A stretch of DNA of 64,000 nucleotides from Paenibacillus hemerocallicola (GTDB lineage: Bacteria; Bacillota; Bacilli; Paenibacillales; NBRC-103111): contig NZ_VDCQ01000015.1 in the NCBI RefSeq assembly GCF_006265175.1, forward strand, positions 22,805 through 86,804. The letters run 5' to 3'. A model generated the notes under the pieces. The model did no database searches, was not told the origin of the DNA, and saw nothing but the letters and a program-made list of their open reading frames with translations. The position numbers and the translations under genes are program-made. Below, in pieces: positions 49,228 to 57,732 of the stretch. Within the stretch, counting starts at the first letter, position 1. Every line of letters starts with the position of its first letter.

Positions 49228-49974
49228 TCATCTCCTTTCGCCTTTATTATGCATCGAAAAAGAGAAAATGATGCCAACCCCGGCCAAGACGAGCGCCTGC
49301 CACTGAAACGGCGATAATAACAAAACCGATGGCTGCGGCACGTCTCCGAACGAAACGGCCAACAAGCCGAGTCCCATATACATGGCCGCAATACGGAACA
49401 ACTCCCCCGTTCCCGACGATTTGCGGCGAACCCATAGCAACAAAGCGACAATGCAGGCGACGATTACGGTATACGCGGAAACCGGATGATACCGGTATTC
49501 CGGATCGTTCAAGACCAGACCCCAAGGAAGCGAGGTCGTTCTTCCATACTTCCAGTCGATAGCCGCATACACGATGACGGCCGCCACAGCACCCACCGCC
49601 ATCAGATCGAGGAATAGCCGCGGCGGTATGCTGTTGCGCCTCAGCTTCACAGCCAAATACACGATGGCCGCCGTTACGGCCAGCCCCGCCTCCCTAGTGC
49701 CTCCATTCATCATTAGCAGGGCCAACGGACGGTCCCATACTACGGAAGGAGCAAATAGAACGTGCCCGAACTTCCAGACGATAAACGAGATAAATGCTGC
49801 GTTTTGCAGCAATTCGGCCGCCTCCTTCGCGGACGCCCCATGAGTGCGGGATAGCCAGCGAACGGCAATAATCGCGGTCAATACGGCGGCAATGACCGCC
49901 AATAAGCCGACCTGAATCGCGAAAGGCCCCCAAGAAATAAGCCCGGACAACCAACACCAACTCCGTTTCGACAT
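49228..49974 (-). CDS. Divergent prolipoprotein diacylglyceryl transferase (Lgt)-like membrane protein
   Basis: A 248-residue protein with about seven membrane helices and the Lgt-like order WGPFAIQVGLLAV...GLVLNDPEYRYHPVSAYTV. The canonical Lgt signature Arg-Asn-Gly-Glu is not evident, so it is a divergent paralogue whose lipoprotein-modifying activity is doubtful. The start is uncertain: no good site precedes the ATG at 49974, whereas a TTG eight codons later has CGGAG upstream. It heads the likely operon with two small genes. Confidence 0.6.
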   Translation of the reverse strand: MSKRSWCWLSGLISWGPFAIQVGLLAVIAAVLTAIIAVRWLSRTHGASAKEAAELLQNAAFISFIVWKFGHVLFAPSVVWDRPLALLMMNGGTREAGLAVTAAIVYLAVKLRRNSIPPRLFLDLMAVGAVAAVIVYAAIDWKYGRTTSLPWGLVLNDPEYRYHPVSAYTVIVACIVALLLWVRRKSSGTGELFRIAAMYMGLGLLAVSFGDVPQPSVLLLSPFQWQALVLAGVGIIFSFSMHNKGERR

Positions 49975-50124
49975 GAATAAGTCGGACTGTTCCTTAACAA
50001 CCTAAGCAGAAGCCCGCATTTTGGGTAAAAGAAAACACGCAGGAAGAATCCTAACAATATGCTTGAGGCTAACGCCTGCCGGCATCGACCTTTATGCCGA
50101 GCCGCACGACGGGGGGGATGCTTG

Positions 50125-51171
50125 TTGAGAACCTATCGAACCTTGTTGCTGACAGCCGTCTTAACGGCAGCGGTTTCTTGGTTAGTCGTCACGCTTGCCG
50201 GCTCCGCAACGATCCGCGGCGCTTCTTTTGCCGGCCCTGCCGCGTCGACATCTCCGAGTAAATCCGACAAGCCTGTGGCCGCCTTTTCGCTATTAAGCGA
50301 CATTCATGTACAGGAGGACGACAAACTATCGCAAAAATTGTTCGTGAAAGCGCTTAAGTATCATTATAGCATAAAGCCGGACGCGGATATGCTCCTATTA
50401 AACGGAGATTTGACGAATGGCGGCAAAGAGGATTTCGACAAGCTCCGGGAGCTGTTGGACAGCAATCCGCATGCCCCGGTCTACGCGACTATGGGCAATC
50501 ATGAGTTTTACGGCATGTGGCGTCACGGCGGGATATACGATTACTCCAAGCTAGGCAGCGGGTGGAGCTCGGCCAAGGCCGTTGCCCAATTCGCCGACTT
50601 CTTCGGCTACTCCAAGCTGCACCGGGAAGTATCCGTACACGGAATCCCATTCCTGTTGATGAGCGGCGAAGCATATCGCGACGTGGATGCATCCATCGCG
50701 GAGGACGCCTACTTGTCGGATGAACAGCTGGACTGGCTGGAAACCAGGCTTGTCGAGCATCGGGACCGGCGAAGCGCCAAGTCTGGCAGCAGCGAGGAGA
50801 CGGATTTGCCCGCGCTCGTGTTTCTCCATCAGCCTCTGCCGGATACGCTGGACGGGAGCTCCATCGAACGCGGCGTGGTCCAGCACGAGCGCCTCCGCTC
50901 CATTCTGGATAAGTATCCGTTCGCCGTGCTGTTCTCGGGACATACGCATTGGGACTGGGAAACGACCGACCAAGTATGGAGCGGACCTTTCACCGCGATC
51001 GGCAGCGCCTCGGTGCGAAGCGTATACGGGCCCGACAACAAGCCCGTCGATCCGGTCAAAAGCGAAAGCCTGTTCGTCGAGGTCTATTCCGGGCGACTCG
51101 TAATTCGGGCGATCGACCATGAAGACGACAGCTGGATCGGGGACCAGACTGTCATAAAATGGAATCCATAG
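50125..51171 (+). CDS. Membrane-anchored metallophosphoesterase
   Basis: A 348-residue calcineurin-like phosphoesterase with an N-terminal signal/anchor (about 6-28). All metal motifs are present: SDIHVQED, LNGDLTNGG, TMGNHEFYG, FLHQPL and FSGHTHWDWE. It is probably exported and acts on a phosphodiester or phosphomonoester outside the membrane. TTG at 50125 is chosen because GGGGGGG lies 7 bases upstream; the open frame to 50059 is Arg/Cys-rich and unlikely. Confidence 0.82.
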   Translation: MRTYRTLLLTAVLTAAVSWLVVTLAGSATIRGASFAGPAASTSPSKSDKPVAAFSLLSDIHVQEDDKLSQKLFVKALKYHYSIKPDADMLLLNGDLTNGGKEDFDKLRELLDSNPHAPVYATMGNHEFYGMWRHGGIYDYSKLGSGWSSAKAVAQFADFFGYSKLHREVSVHGIPFLLMSGEAYRDVDASIAEDAYLSDEQLDWLETRLVEHRDRRSAKSGSSEETDLPALVFLHQPLPDTLDGSSIERGVVQHERLRSILDKYPFAVLFSGHTHWDWETTDQVWSGPFTAIGSASVRSVYGPDNKPVDPVKSESLFVEVYSGRLVIRAIDHEDDSWIGDQTVIKWNP

Positions 51172-51334
51172 GAGGCGCCGATAACGGCGGGCCGTCGAGA
51201 ATGGACTCCCAACCAGAGGAGGCGGAGACTTTCTACGGCCGGCCGATCCCGTCTCCGGCGTTTTTCTTTTGTCCGAAAACGCGATACAATGTTCTGTAAC
51301 TACTCCGGCAACAAGCGGAAAAAGGAGATTCGTT

Positions 51335-52597
51335 GTGGTTTATGACGTTATTGTGATCGGCGGCGGACCTTCCGGATTGATGGCGTGCATAGCGGCTGCC
51401 GATGCGGGAGCGAAAGTGATGCTCGTGGACAAAGGGGACAAGCTCGGACGAAAGCTGGGCATCTCCGGCGGGGGAAGGTGCAATGTAACCAACGCCAAGG
51501 AGCTGGACGAGCTGATCAAGCATATTCCCGGCAATGGCCGGTTCTTGTACAGCGCCTTGAATACGTTCGGGAACCGGGACATTATCGCCTTCTTCGAAGG
51601 GATGGGCATCAGGCTGAAGGAAGAAGACCGGGGGCGGATGTTTCCGGTAAGCGACAAGGCCAAGACGGTCGTCGACGCTTTGGTGAGCCGGGTTCGCGAG
51701 CAGGGCGTCGCCATCCGCATCAACAGTCCGGTAGACCGGGTCGAGTATGAAGACGGGCGAACGACAGGAGTCTGGCTTCGCTCGGGAGAACGGTTAAAGA
51801 GCCGCTGCGTCGTCATAGCGAGCGGAGGGAAATCGGTGCCGCATACCGGATCGACCGGTGACGGCTACGCTTGGGCGCAAGAGGCCGGACATACGATTAC
51901 CGAGCTGTATCCGACCGAAGTGCCGATTACGTCGTCCGACGCTTTTATCCAGACCCGCGAGCTGCAGGGGTTGAGCTTGCGCGGCATTCATTTGGCGGTA
52001 TGGAACGAGAAAGGGAAGCTGATTATCGAGCACGAGGGCGACATGATATTCACCCATTTCGGCATATCCGGTCCCGCCGCGCTCCGCTGCAGCCAGTTCG
52101 TGGTCAAACAAATGAAAAAAACCGGAGAGCGCACCGTCCCGATGACGATCGATTTGTTCCCTGCCCGTACGGCCGACGACATATACGCCGAGACGATGCG
52201 GCTTGCCCGGGAGGAATCGAAAAAAGCGGTCAAAAATGTACTCAAGGGCTTTTTTCCCGAGAAGCTGATCCCTATCCTTCTGAAGAAGTCCGGCATCCCG
52301 GACGACCTCACGTACGACAACATTCCGAAGCAGCCTTGGACGGAGCTGGCCAAACTGGCCAAGGCGTTCCCGCTTCGCGCCAATGGCACGCTGTCCATCG
52401 AGGAAGCGTTCGTAACCGGCGGCGGCGTCCATCTGAAGGAAATCGACCCGAAGACGATGGAATCGAAGCTGATGCCGGGTCTGTTCTTTTGCGGGGAAGT
52501 ACTCGACGTTCATGGTTATACCGGGGGTTATAATATCACCGCCGCGTTCTCGACAGGATATACGGCGGGGAAGAGTGCGGCGGAGTCGCCGACCTGA
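51335..52597 (+). CDS. BaiN/HI0933-type FAD-dependent oxidoreductase
   Basis: A 420-residue flavoprotein of the HI0933/YtfP family. FAD motif VIVIGGGPSGLMACIAAADAG, then LGISGGGRCNVTNA, VVIASGGKSVPHTGSTGDGY, DMIFTHFGISGPAAL, and closing motif GLFFCGEVLDVHGYTGGYNITAAFSTGYTAG. Members reduce unsaturated substrates or are uncharacterised. GTG at 51335 has AAGGAG at good distance. It is 163 bases after the metallophosphoesterase gene, and no shared promoter is visible. Confidence 0.9.
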   Translation: MVYDVIVIGGGPSGLMACIAAADAGAKVMLVDKGDKLGRKLGISGGGRCNVTNAKELDELIKHIPGNGRFLYSALNTFGNRDIIAFFEGMGIRLKEEDRGRMFPVSDKAKTVVDALVSRVREQGVAIRINSPVDRVEYEDGRTTGVWLRSGERLKSRCVVIASGGKSVPHTGSTGDGYAWAQEAGHTITELYPTEVPITSSDAFIQTRELQGLSLRGIHLAVWNEKGKLIIEHEGDMIFTHFGISGPAALRCSQFVVKQMKKTGERTVPMTIDLFPARTADDIYAETMRLAREESKKAVKNVLKGFFPEKLIPILLKKSGIPDDLTYDNIPKQPWTELAKLAKAFPLRANGTLSIEEAFVTGGGVHLKEIDPKTMESKLMPGLFFCGEVLDVHGYTGGYNITAAFSTGYTAGKSAAESPT

Positions 52598-52773
52598 AAC
52601 CGATGCAAGGGGTCCCTCTCATAAAGTCGAGACAACCGGTAATAGCGGAACAACCATTTCCCCTAATACCGGTTTTTCCCGTTAACCCGCTTCCGTTCAG
52701 CTATTAGCCGCATGACTCGCCGCTATTTCCGACGCATCGACTCCGCCCCCTTCTACTATGGGGCTTTAGCTTG
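52598..52773. repeat. Intergenic AACGG repeat units
   Basis: Contains AATAGCGGAA (52641-52650), TTTCCCCTAATACCGG and CCGCTTCCGTTCAGCTATT (to 52706), units like those at 16.6, 40.6 and 56.9 kb. No gene or terminator is clear. Confidence 0.6.
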
Positions 52774-54102
52774 TCATTTCCCTTTCTCCGTCTCGATCTT
52801 TTTGTTCGCATCCTCGACGGCGTCCCGCAAAGCCGTATTGATGTCCTTCGGGCCGATGAGCACTTGGTCGAACTGCGTACCGAGGCTAGCCAGAGCCACG
52901 CTGTCGTACTTCGTCAATGGAGTAGGAGAGGCGTTCTTGACCGGAAACATCGATTTCACGTTCTTCCCTTTGAAATACGGAATATCGTCGCCATATACGC
53001 TCCGGATGCTCCTGTCGTTCAGAGACGTAAACCTGCCTTGCTTGGCGGCATATTGCTGAAACTCATTGGAAGTCAGGTAGGAGATGACCTCGAACGCCTT
53101 GTCCTTCTTCTTGCTCGGATTCGCAATGTAGAAATAGGTCGGGATCGGCTGCGACCCGACTCCCGGCGTTTCGCCGAAGGAAGGCAACGATACGACATCC
53201 CAATTCATCGTGTCTTTATACGTCGAGGAAGCGAACGCGCCGGTATTGACGAACATCGCCGTCACCTTGTCTTTGTCGAACAGCTCCCGCTGCTTGGCCA
53301 GCGTAATATTTTGCTGGGTTACTTCGTTGCCGGGAATATTGTAAAACCTCGAGAAATTTTCGAACAGCTTCTTGAATCCTTCATCGGCAGTGAACCGCGC
53401 TTTGTCCCCCGACGGATCGACGGACTGCAGCGATAGCGGATTCACCGTAAACATCGCGCCGGTCGCCATGCCGAAGCCCCGGTAAGCAACGCCCCCTTCG
53501 GTACGGTTCAGCTTCTTCGCCAGCTCGTACGTTTCGTCCCACGTCATGCCGTTTTTCGGATATGACAATCCGAATTTATCGAAAATGTCTTTGTTGTAAT
53601 ACAGCACCAGCGTATCCATCGAAGTCGGCAGGCCGTATACGCCGCCGTTCGCCATCTGCTTCTGGCGCTCGATCAAGGCCGGATCGAAGCGGGTCAGGTC
53701 GAATTGGTTTTTCTTGATCAGTTCCGTCATATCGAACTGGAGCTGCGGATCGAGCACGCCGAAAAATATGTGCCCGACCGAAGCGTAAATGATGTCCGGC
53801 ATTTGACCCGCCGCGATCAAATCTTGAATCGCCGACCCTTTCCCTTTGTAAGGAATGAAGCGCAAGGTCACTTCGGGGAATTTCTCTTTGATTTTGCTGC
53901 CGTACTCCTGCATGAACTGCTCCTCGTTTACGTTCAGCACCGTCTGCCAGATCGAAAGCTCTACGGGCTCCTTCGGCTTGTTCGCTTCCGGCTCCTGCTT
54001 GCCTTGATCTTCTTTGCCCGTACAAGCCGCCAGCAGCAGCGCGGTCATGACGAGAAGCACGAGCGCCCTTTTACCGTTCCTATACCCCTCTTTGGCTACC
54101 AT
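52774..54102 (-). CDS. Extracellular solute-binding lipoprotein, second copy type
   Basis: A 442-residue lipoprotein: signal peptide with lipobox LLAAC (Cys at residue 27) and a family 1 sugar-binding fold (GQMPDIIYASVGHIFFG, GLPTSMDTLVLYYNKDIFDKFGLSYPKNGMTWDETYELA). Its C-terminus (GPKDINTALRDAVEDANKKIE) closely parallels the lipoprotein encoded at 34509. AAGGAGTG precedes the ATG. No permease genes are adjacent; it is divergent from an AraC regulator. Confidence 0.9.
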   Translation of the reverse strand: MVAKEGYRNGKRALVLLVMTALLLAACTGKEDQGKQEPEANKPKEPVELSIWQTVLNVNEEQFMQEYGSKIKEKFPEVTLRFIPYKGKGSAIQDLIAAGQMPDIIYASVGHIFFGVLDPQLQFDMTELIKKNQFDLTRFDPALIERQKQMANGGVYGLPTSMDTLVLYYNKDIFDKFGLSYPKNGMTWDETYELAKKLNRTEGGVAYRGFGMATGAMFTVNPLSLQSVDPSGDKARFTADEGFKKLFENFSRFYNIPGNEVTQQNITLAKQRELFDKDKVTAMFVNTGAFASSTYKDTMNWDVVSLPSFGETPGVGSQPIPTYFYIANPSKKKDKAFEVISYLTSNEFQQYAAKQGRFTSLNDRSIRSVYGDDIPYFKGKNVKSMFPVKNASPTPLTKYDSVALASLGTQFDQVLIGPKDINTALRDAVEDANKKIETEKGK

Positions 54103-54339
54103 AGGAAATCACTCCTTCTTGATGATGATCACCATTTTTGAAAGCGCATTCACAACCGCCTTCATGTTTCTCTTTTTTGCCGCTCCCAGTCGCGAATCAA
54201 TTAATATTTCACTCCCTTTGTATCTCTCAATATTTTCAAATTCTTGTTATAATCTTAATACACACCTGATTATACGATCAATGAACGATAGCTTTTCTTT
54301 ATGGATGAATCAATCATTTATATGAATGGAGGCTTTCCG

Positions 54340-55158
54340 ATGCTGTCGATCAAATCCGTCCTTTACGACGATCGAATCGAGAAATGGCAAATCGAGCCGA
54401 AGCAAGTTCACCACCATATCCTCATCTACGTAACGAGCGGCACGGTCATATACCGGCTGCTGGATCAAGTGATCGAGCTGCGCCAAGGGGAAGCCCTGTT
54501 CATTCCGTCCGGCACGAGCCGCTCCTGCCATAACGACAAAGAGCCGCATCAAAAATATTCCGCCCATTTCACCTCGTCCGGACATGCGGATACGCTGCTG
54601 GAAGGGTTCCGGGAGCATGGCTTCTTCACCTGCAAAATCCATAACGGAAATTACTTCAAGCAACGGTTTTCCATGCTGCTGCTGCAATGGTTCAACCGGA
54701 CGCCCGGCAATGAGTTGATCTGCGAGGGCGTATTATCCGAAATGCTCGGCTGGATGATCCAGGATTCGCATAAACAGCGCAGCTCCGCCATCAAGCATGA
54801 TTTGATGGCCCGGCTGCAAAATTATATCGTCCACAACCATTGCAAAGCGATCCGGCTGTCCGATCTCGCCGATTATATCGAGCGCTCGCCCAATCACGTA
54901 ACGAAGCTGTTCAAGGAGACGCTGGGCCAAACGCCGATCGACTACATCCATCAGGTGAAAATATCCGTCGCCTGCGAGCTGCTGAAAAACAGCAGGATGA
55001 CGATCGCGGAAATTTCCGACCATCTCGGATACTGCGAGCAATCCCACTTCCATCGCGTATTCAAAAAAGTGACCGGACTCGCGCCGCTGGCCGTCCAGAA
55101 AGGACAGCCGATCACATTGGTGCCGCTCCCTAAGCTGAGCCGCTCGTCGCAAGCGTAG
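54340..55158 (+). CDS. AraC-family regulator, divergent from the second binding-protein gene
   Basis: A 272-residue regulator with a cupin sensor (HHHILIYVTSGTVIYRLLDQVIELRQGEALFIPSG) and a C-terminal double helix-turn-helix (IRLSDLADYIERSPNHVTKLFKETLGQTPIDYI; ISDHLGYCEQSHFHRVFKKVTGL). GGAGG lies 8 bases before the ATG at 54340. It probably controls the divergent binding lipoprotein gene at 54102, repeating the arrangement at 34.5-37 kb. Confidence 0.88.
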   Translation: MLSIKSVLYDDRIEKWQIEPKQVHHHILIYVTSGTVIYRLLDQVIELRQGEALFIPSGTSRSCHNDKEPHQKYSAHFTSSGHADTLLEGFREHGFFTCKIHNGNYFKQRFSMLLLQWFNRTPGNELICEGVLSEMLGWMIQDSHKQRSSAIKHDLMARLQNYIVHNHCKAIRLSDLADYIERSPNHVTKLFKETLGQTPIDYIHQVKISVACELLKNSRMTIAEISDHLGYCEQSHFHRVFKKVTGLAPLAVQKGQPITLVPLPKLSRSSQA

Positions 55159-55238
55159 ACCTGCATTTGGTACAAGAGAAGGGGCTGCAGGGCATTCCCA
55201 TAAACATATAATGATTCGGAGCGCCCTGCCCTTCCCGC

Positions 55239-55589
55239 TCACACCTCGATGCCGAGCATGCCTTCCGAAATGACGACGGCGTATCGCCGCAATCTCGGCT
55301 TTCCCTCCACGAGCGACTTCCCGGTCCGGATATCGAATTCCCAGCCGTGCCACGGGCACCGAACGACCTCTCCCTTTCTTCCGTATTCATATTCGTACAC
55401 GGGAGACAGCAAGGTCGTTCCGCATACCGGCCCCTTGCATATTTCCGCTCCCTGGTGGGGGCAATAGTTCAGAACGGCGAAATATTCGCCCTTGACGTTA
55501 TAGACGCCGATCGACTTGCCGGCTATTTCGTATACGCGATGCTGGCCTTCCGGAATTTGTTCGGCTTCGGCTACATATTGTACGGTCAT
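55239..55589 (-). CDS. Rieske-type [2Fe-2S] ferredoxin
   Basis: A 116-residue soluble Rieske protein with cluster ligands in NYCPHQGAE and VRCPWHGWEF. The ~20 residues between them are longer than in minimal Rieske ferredoxins. It acts as an electron carrier, often for a ring-hydroxylating oxygenase, but no oxygenase gene is present here. The ATG follows GAGGG and lies 17 bases after the amidohydrolase stop, so the two are co-transcribed. Confidence 0.9.
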   Translation of the reverse strand: MTVQYVAEAEQIPEGQHRVYEIAGKSIGVYNVKGEYFAVLNYCPHQGAEICKGPVCGTTLLSPVYEYEYGRKGEVVRCPWHGWEFDIRTGKSLVEGKPRLRRYAVVISEGMLGIEV

Positions 55590-55606
55590 CTCCCGTTACC
55601 CTCTCT

Positions 55607-56665
55607 CTACAGGTTGTATAACTGCTTGGCGTTGGAATGGAAAATGCGTCCCCGCGCTTCCGGCGTCAGCCATCTCAAGATTTGGTCCGGAGCGTCGAAA
55701 TCCCAGTGCGGGTAATCGCTCGAATACATCAAAATGTGCTCGGCATCGATCATCTCGAATATGGCTTTCAGATGGTTCATGTTTTTCGGCTCTTCGATCG
55801 GCTGCGTCGTAAAGTAGCAATGCTCGCGAATATAGGCGCTGGGCAATTTTTTCAGCCATGGAACCTGAGCGCGCAGCGCCGTATAATTTTTGTCCAGCCG
55901 CCACATCAAATGCGGCAGCCAGGCGACGCCGCCTTCGATGAACACGAATTTCAGCCCGGGAAACTTCTCGAACACCCCTTCGCAGACGATACTGGTCAGC
56001 TGGGCCATAAAATTTTGCGATAAATTCGTATGCCATTCCAAATACCAGGTCGGATATCCGGCCGCCGACGGAGGATTCGACTGTCCCGCTCCCTCCGCGC
56101 CGGGATGGATCGCCACGGGCAAGCCGTTGCGCGCCGCAGCCTCGTAGATCGGATGATAATACCGCTGCCCCAGCGGCATTCGCGTCGCGCTGCTCATGAC
56201 GACTTGAACGATACCCGGATGCCGGCCGAGTCGGTCGATTTCCTTGGCCGCGAGCAGCGGGTCGAGGAAAGAAACGAGCAGCGAGCCTCGGTAGCGGCTA
56301 TCCGCGCCAAGCCAATGCTCGATCATGAAATCGTTATAGGCGCTCGCGAGAGCGGCCGCATAATCCGGATCGTGTCCGACGGATACGCTGAATAAATTGC
56401 CGGTCAGAATGCCGAACTCCACATTATACGGATCCATCAGCTGCCGGGCGACGAATCCGGGATCCGAGCCTTCCGCCCCTCCTCCGGGCGGCACGGCATC
56501 CTTCCGCCCCACGCCGACCGGACTATAATACCCGGAGTACAGCAGACCGAGGCCCGCTCTCGCGACCCGGCTCTTCCACGGCTCCGCCAAATACGGAAGC
56601 AAGTCGCTAGTGCTGCCCAGCGCATTGTGAATATCGCAATCGATGATTTTAAACTTTTCAATCAT
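55607..56665 (-). CDS. Amidohydrolase-2 family protein (ACMSD/resorcylate-decarboxylase-like)
   Basis: A 352-residue TIM-barrel metal enzyme: N-terminal IIDCDIHNALG, LPVAIHPGAEGAG, a helix with EWHTNLSQNFMAQLTSIVCEGVFEKFPGLKFVFIEGGVAWLP, and late YSSDYPHWDFDAPDQ supplying the metal Asp. This subgroup includes decarboxylases and hydrolases of aromatic or amide compounds. The ATG at 56665 follows GAGGGGG. Pairing with a Rieske protein suggests an aromatic pathway, but the substrate is unknown. Confidence 0.82.
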   Translation of the reverse strand: MIEKFKIIDCDIHNALGSTSDLLPYLAEPWKSRVARAGLGLLYSGYYSPVGVGRKDAVPPGGGAEGSDPGFVARQLMDPYNVEFGILTGNLFSVSVGHDPDYAAALASAYNDFMIEHWLGADSRYRGSLLVSFLDPLLAAKEIDRLGRHPGIVQVVMSSATRMPLGQRYYHPIYEAAARNGLPVAIHPGAEGAGQSNPPSAAGYPTWYLEWHTNLSQNFMAQLTSIVCEGVFEKFPGLKFVFIEGGVAWLPHLMWRLDKNYTALRAQVPWLKKLPSAYIREHCYFTTQPIEEPKNMNHLKAIFEMIDAEHILMYSSDYPHWDFDAPDQILRWLTPEARGRIFHSNAKQLYNL

Positions 56666-57125
56666 TTTCAATCCCCCTCGTTGTTCCGTATAAATTCTTA
56701 ATCCAATGTTATTTTATTAAAATAAAGGGATCGGGGCCATGAACATATGAAACCATTATTGAACGATTCAATCATTCATCATTAAAAAGTTAAAAAGGAA
56801 ACACCGACTGTCATCGCGCCTCCATACGAAATGACTGCGATTTATTCCTTCCATGACCGTTTTGACTTCTATCGTGAATTCAAGCTAAAAGCATGCTCCG
56901 CCTATTAACGGAACTCCGCTCCGCTATCGGATCGTTTTCAGGGCAGTTCCCGAGAATAGAGGAACCTGTTTCCGTTATTAGTGATAATCCGGTAAAAAAT
57001 AGAGCAGCGAAGGTAAATAGAGGAACTCCGTTCCTCTGTTGCGCTGCCACTTTTCGTTTCCAAGCGAATAACGTACTTCCGTTCCGTTATGCATCCGCCT
57101 AGCCTCTTCTCTCCCACAAGAAAAC
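56666..57125. repeat. Intergenic region with AACGG repeat units
   Basis: No gene is seen. From 56903 to 57090 there are several ATTAACGGAACTCCG, TAGAGGAACCTGTTTCCGTTATTAG and ATAGAGGAACTCCGTTCC units. The first ~200 bases are AT-rich and may hold the amidohydrolase promoter. Confidence 0.65.
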
Positions 57126-57150
57126 AAAAAGAGCACCGTCAAGGGTGCTC
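57126..57150 (-). terminator. Intrinsic terminator
   Basis: GAGCACC-loop-GGTGCTC followed on the minus strand by TTTTTG; it ends the gene at 57225. Confidence 0.85.
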
Positions 57151-57224
57151 AGATTGATTCCAGCTATCAAGGAAGTCTGCCAAAAGAATCACGGGGCGTT
57201 AATGGGAGACCCATGGCGTGCCTT

Positions 57225-57644
57225 CTACAGCCGCACTCCCGCCGAAAAACGGTCGTAATCGTCACCCGACGGATCGAACAGATCGGGATCGGCTCCATTC
57301 TCGTCCGCCGAGCCGATCGTACCGCCCCCGGCTGACGTATAGTACGATTCCGGCCAATCCTCGTTGACGACATGCGCCGGAATCGGAACGGAATCGAGAT
57401 CGTACGCCATGCTGTACGATTCGGTCTCCGCGGGCGTCGTGTCCGTATCCAGCAAATTGCCTCCGTTCGCCTGTGCGATCTCGAGAGCCGAGGTCAAATC
57501 GTTATGGTCGATATACAGTTGGACGCCCGCTTTGCCCTCCTGGCCTGTCGCATGCGCGTGATAGCCGAGCTCGGTCAGCGTGTCGAGCGCAATCGCCGCG
57601 GCGGCGGAATCCGGGAACTCGAAATAAATCGGTGCCTGACTCAT
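57225..57644 (-). CDS. Hypothetical acidic protein
   Basis: A 139-residue protein. Residues 1-65 (IYFEFPDSAAAAIALDTLTELGYHAH...LYIDHNDLTSALEIAQANGG) look like a small alpha/beta ACT- or ferredoxin-like fold. The rest is acidic, Ser/Gly-rich and probably disordered. No family recognised. GAGGGGC precedes the ATG and a clear terminator follows. Confidence 0.65.
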   Translation of the reverse strand: MSQAPIYFEFPDSAAAAIALDTLTELGYHAHATGQEGKAGVQLYIDHNDLTSALEIAQANGGNLLDTDTTPAETESYSMAYDLDSVPIPAHVVNEDWPESYYTSAGGGTIGSADENGADPDLFDPSGDDYDRFSAGVRL

Positions 57645-57732
57645 GGGAGCCCCTCTTTCGTCGTGATGGAATAGGTATCAGCCTTTAGGATATTCCTCCT
57701 ATCGTTTCCTTATTCACCCTCCGAAGGATCAA

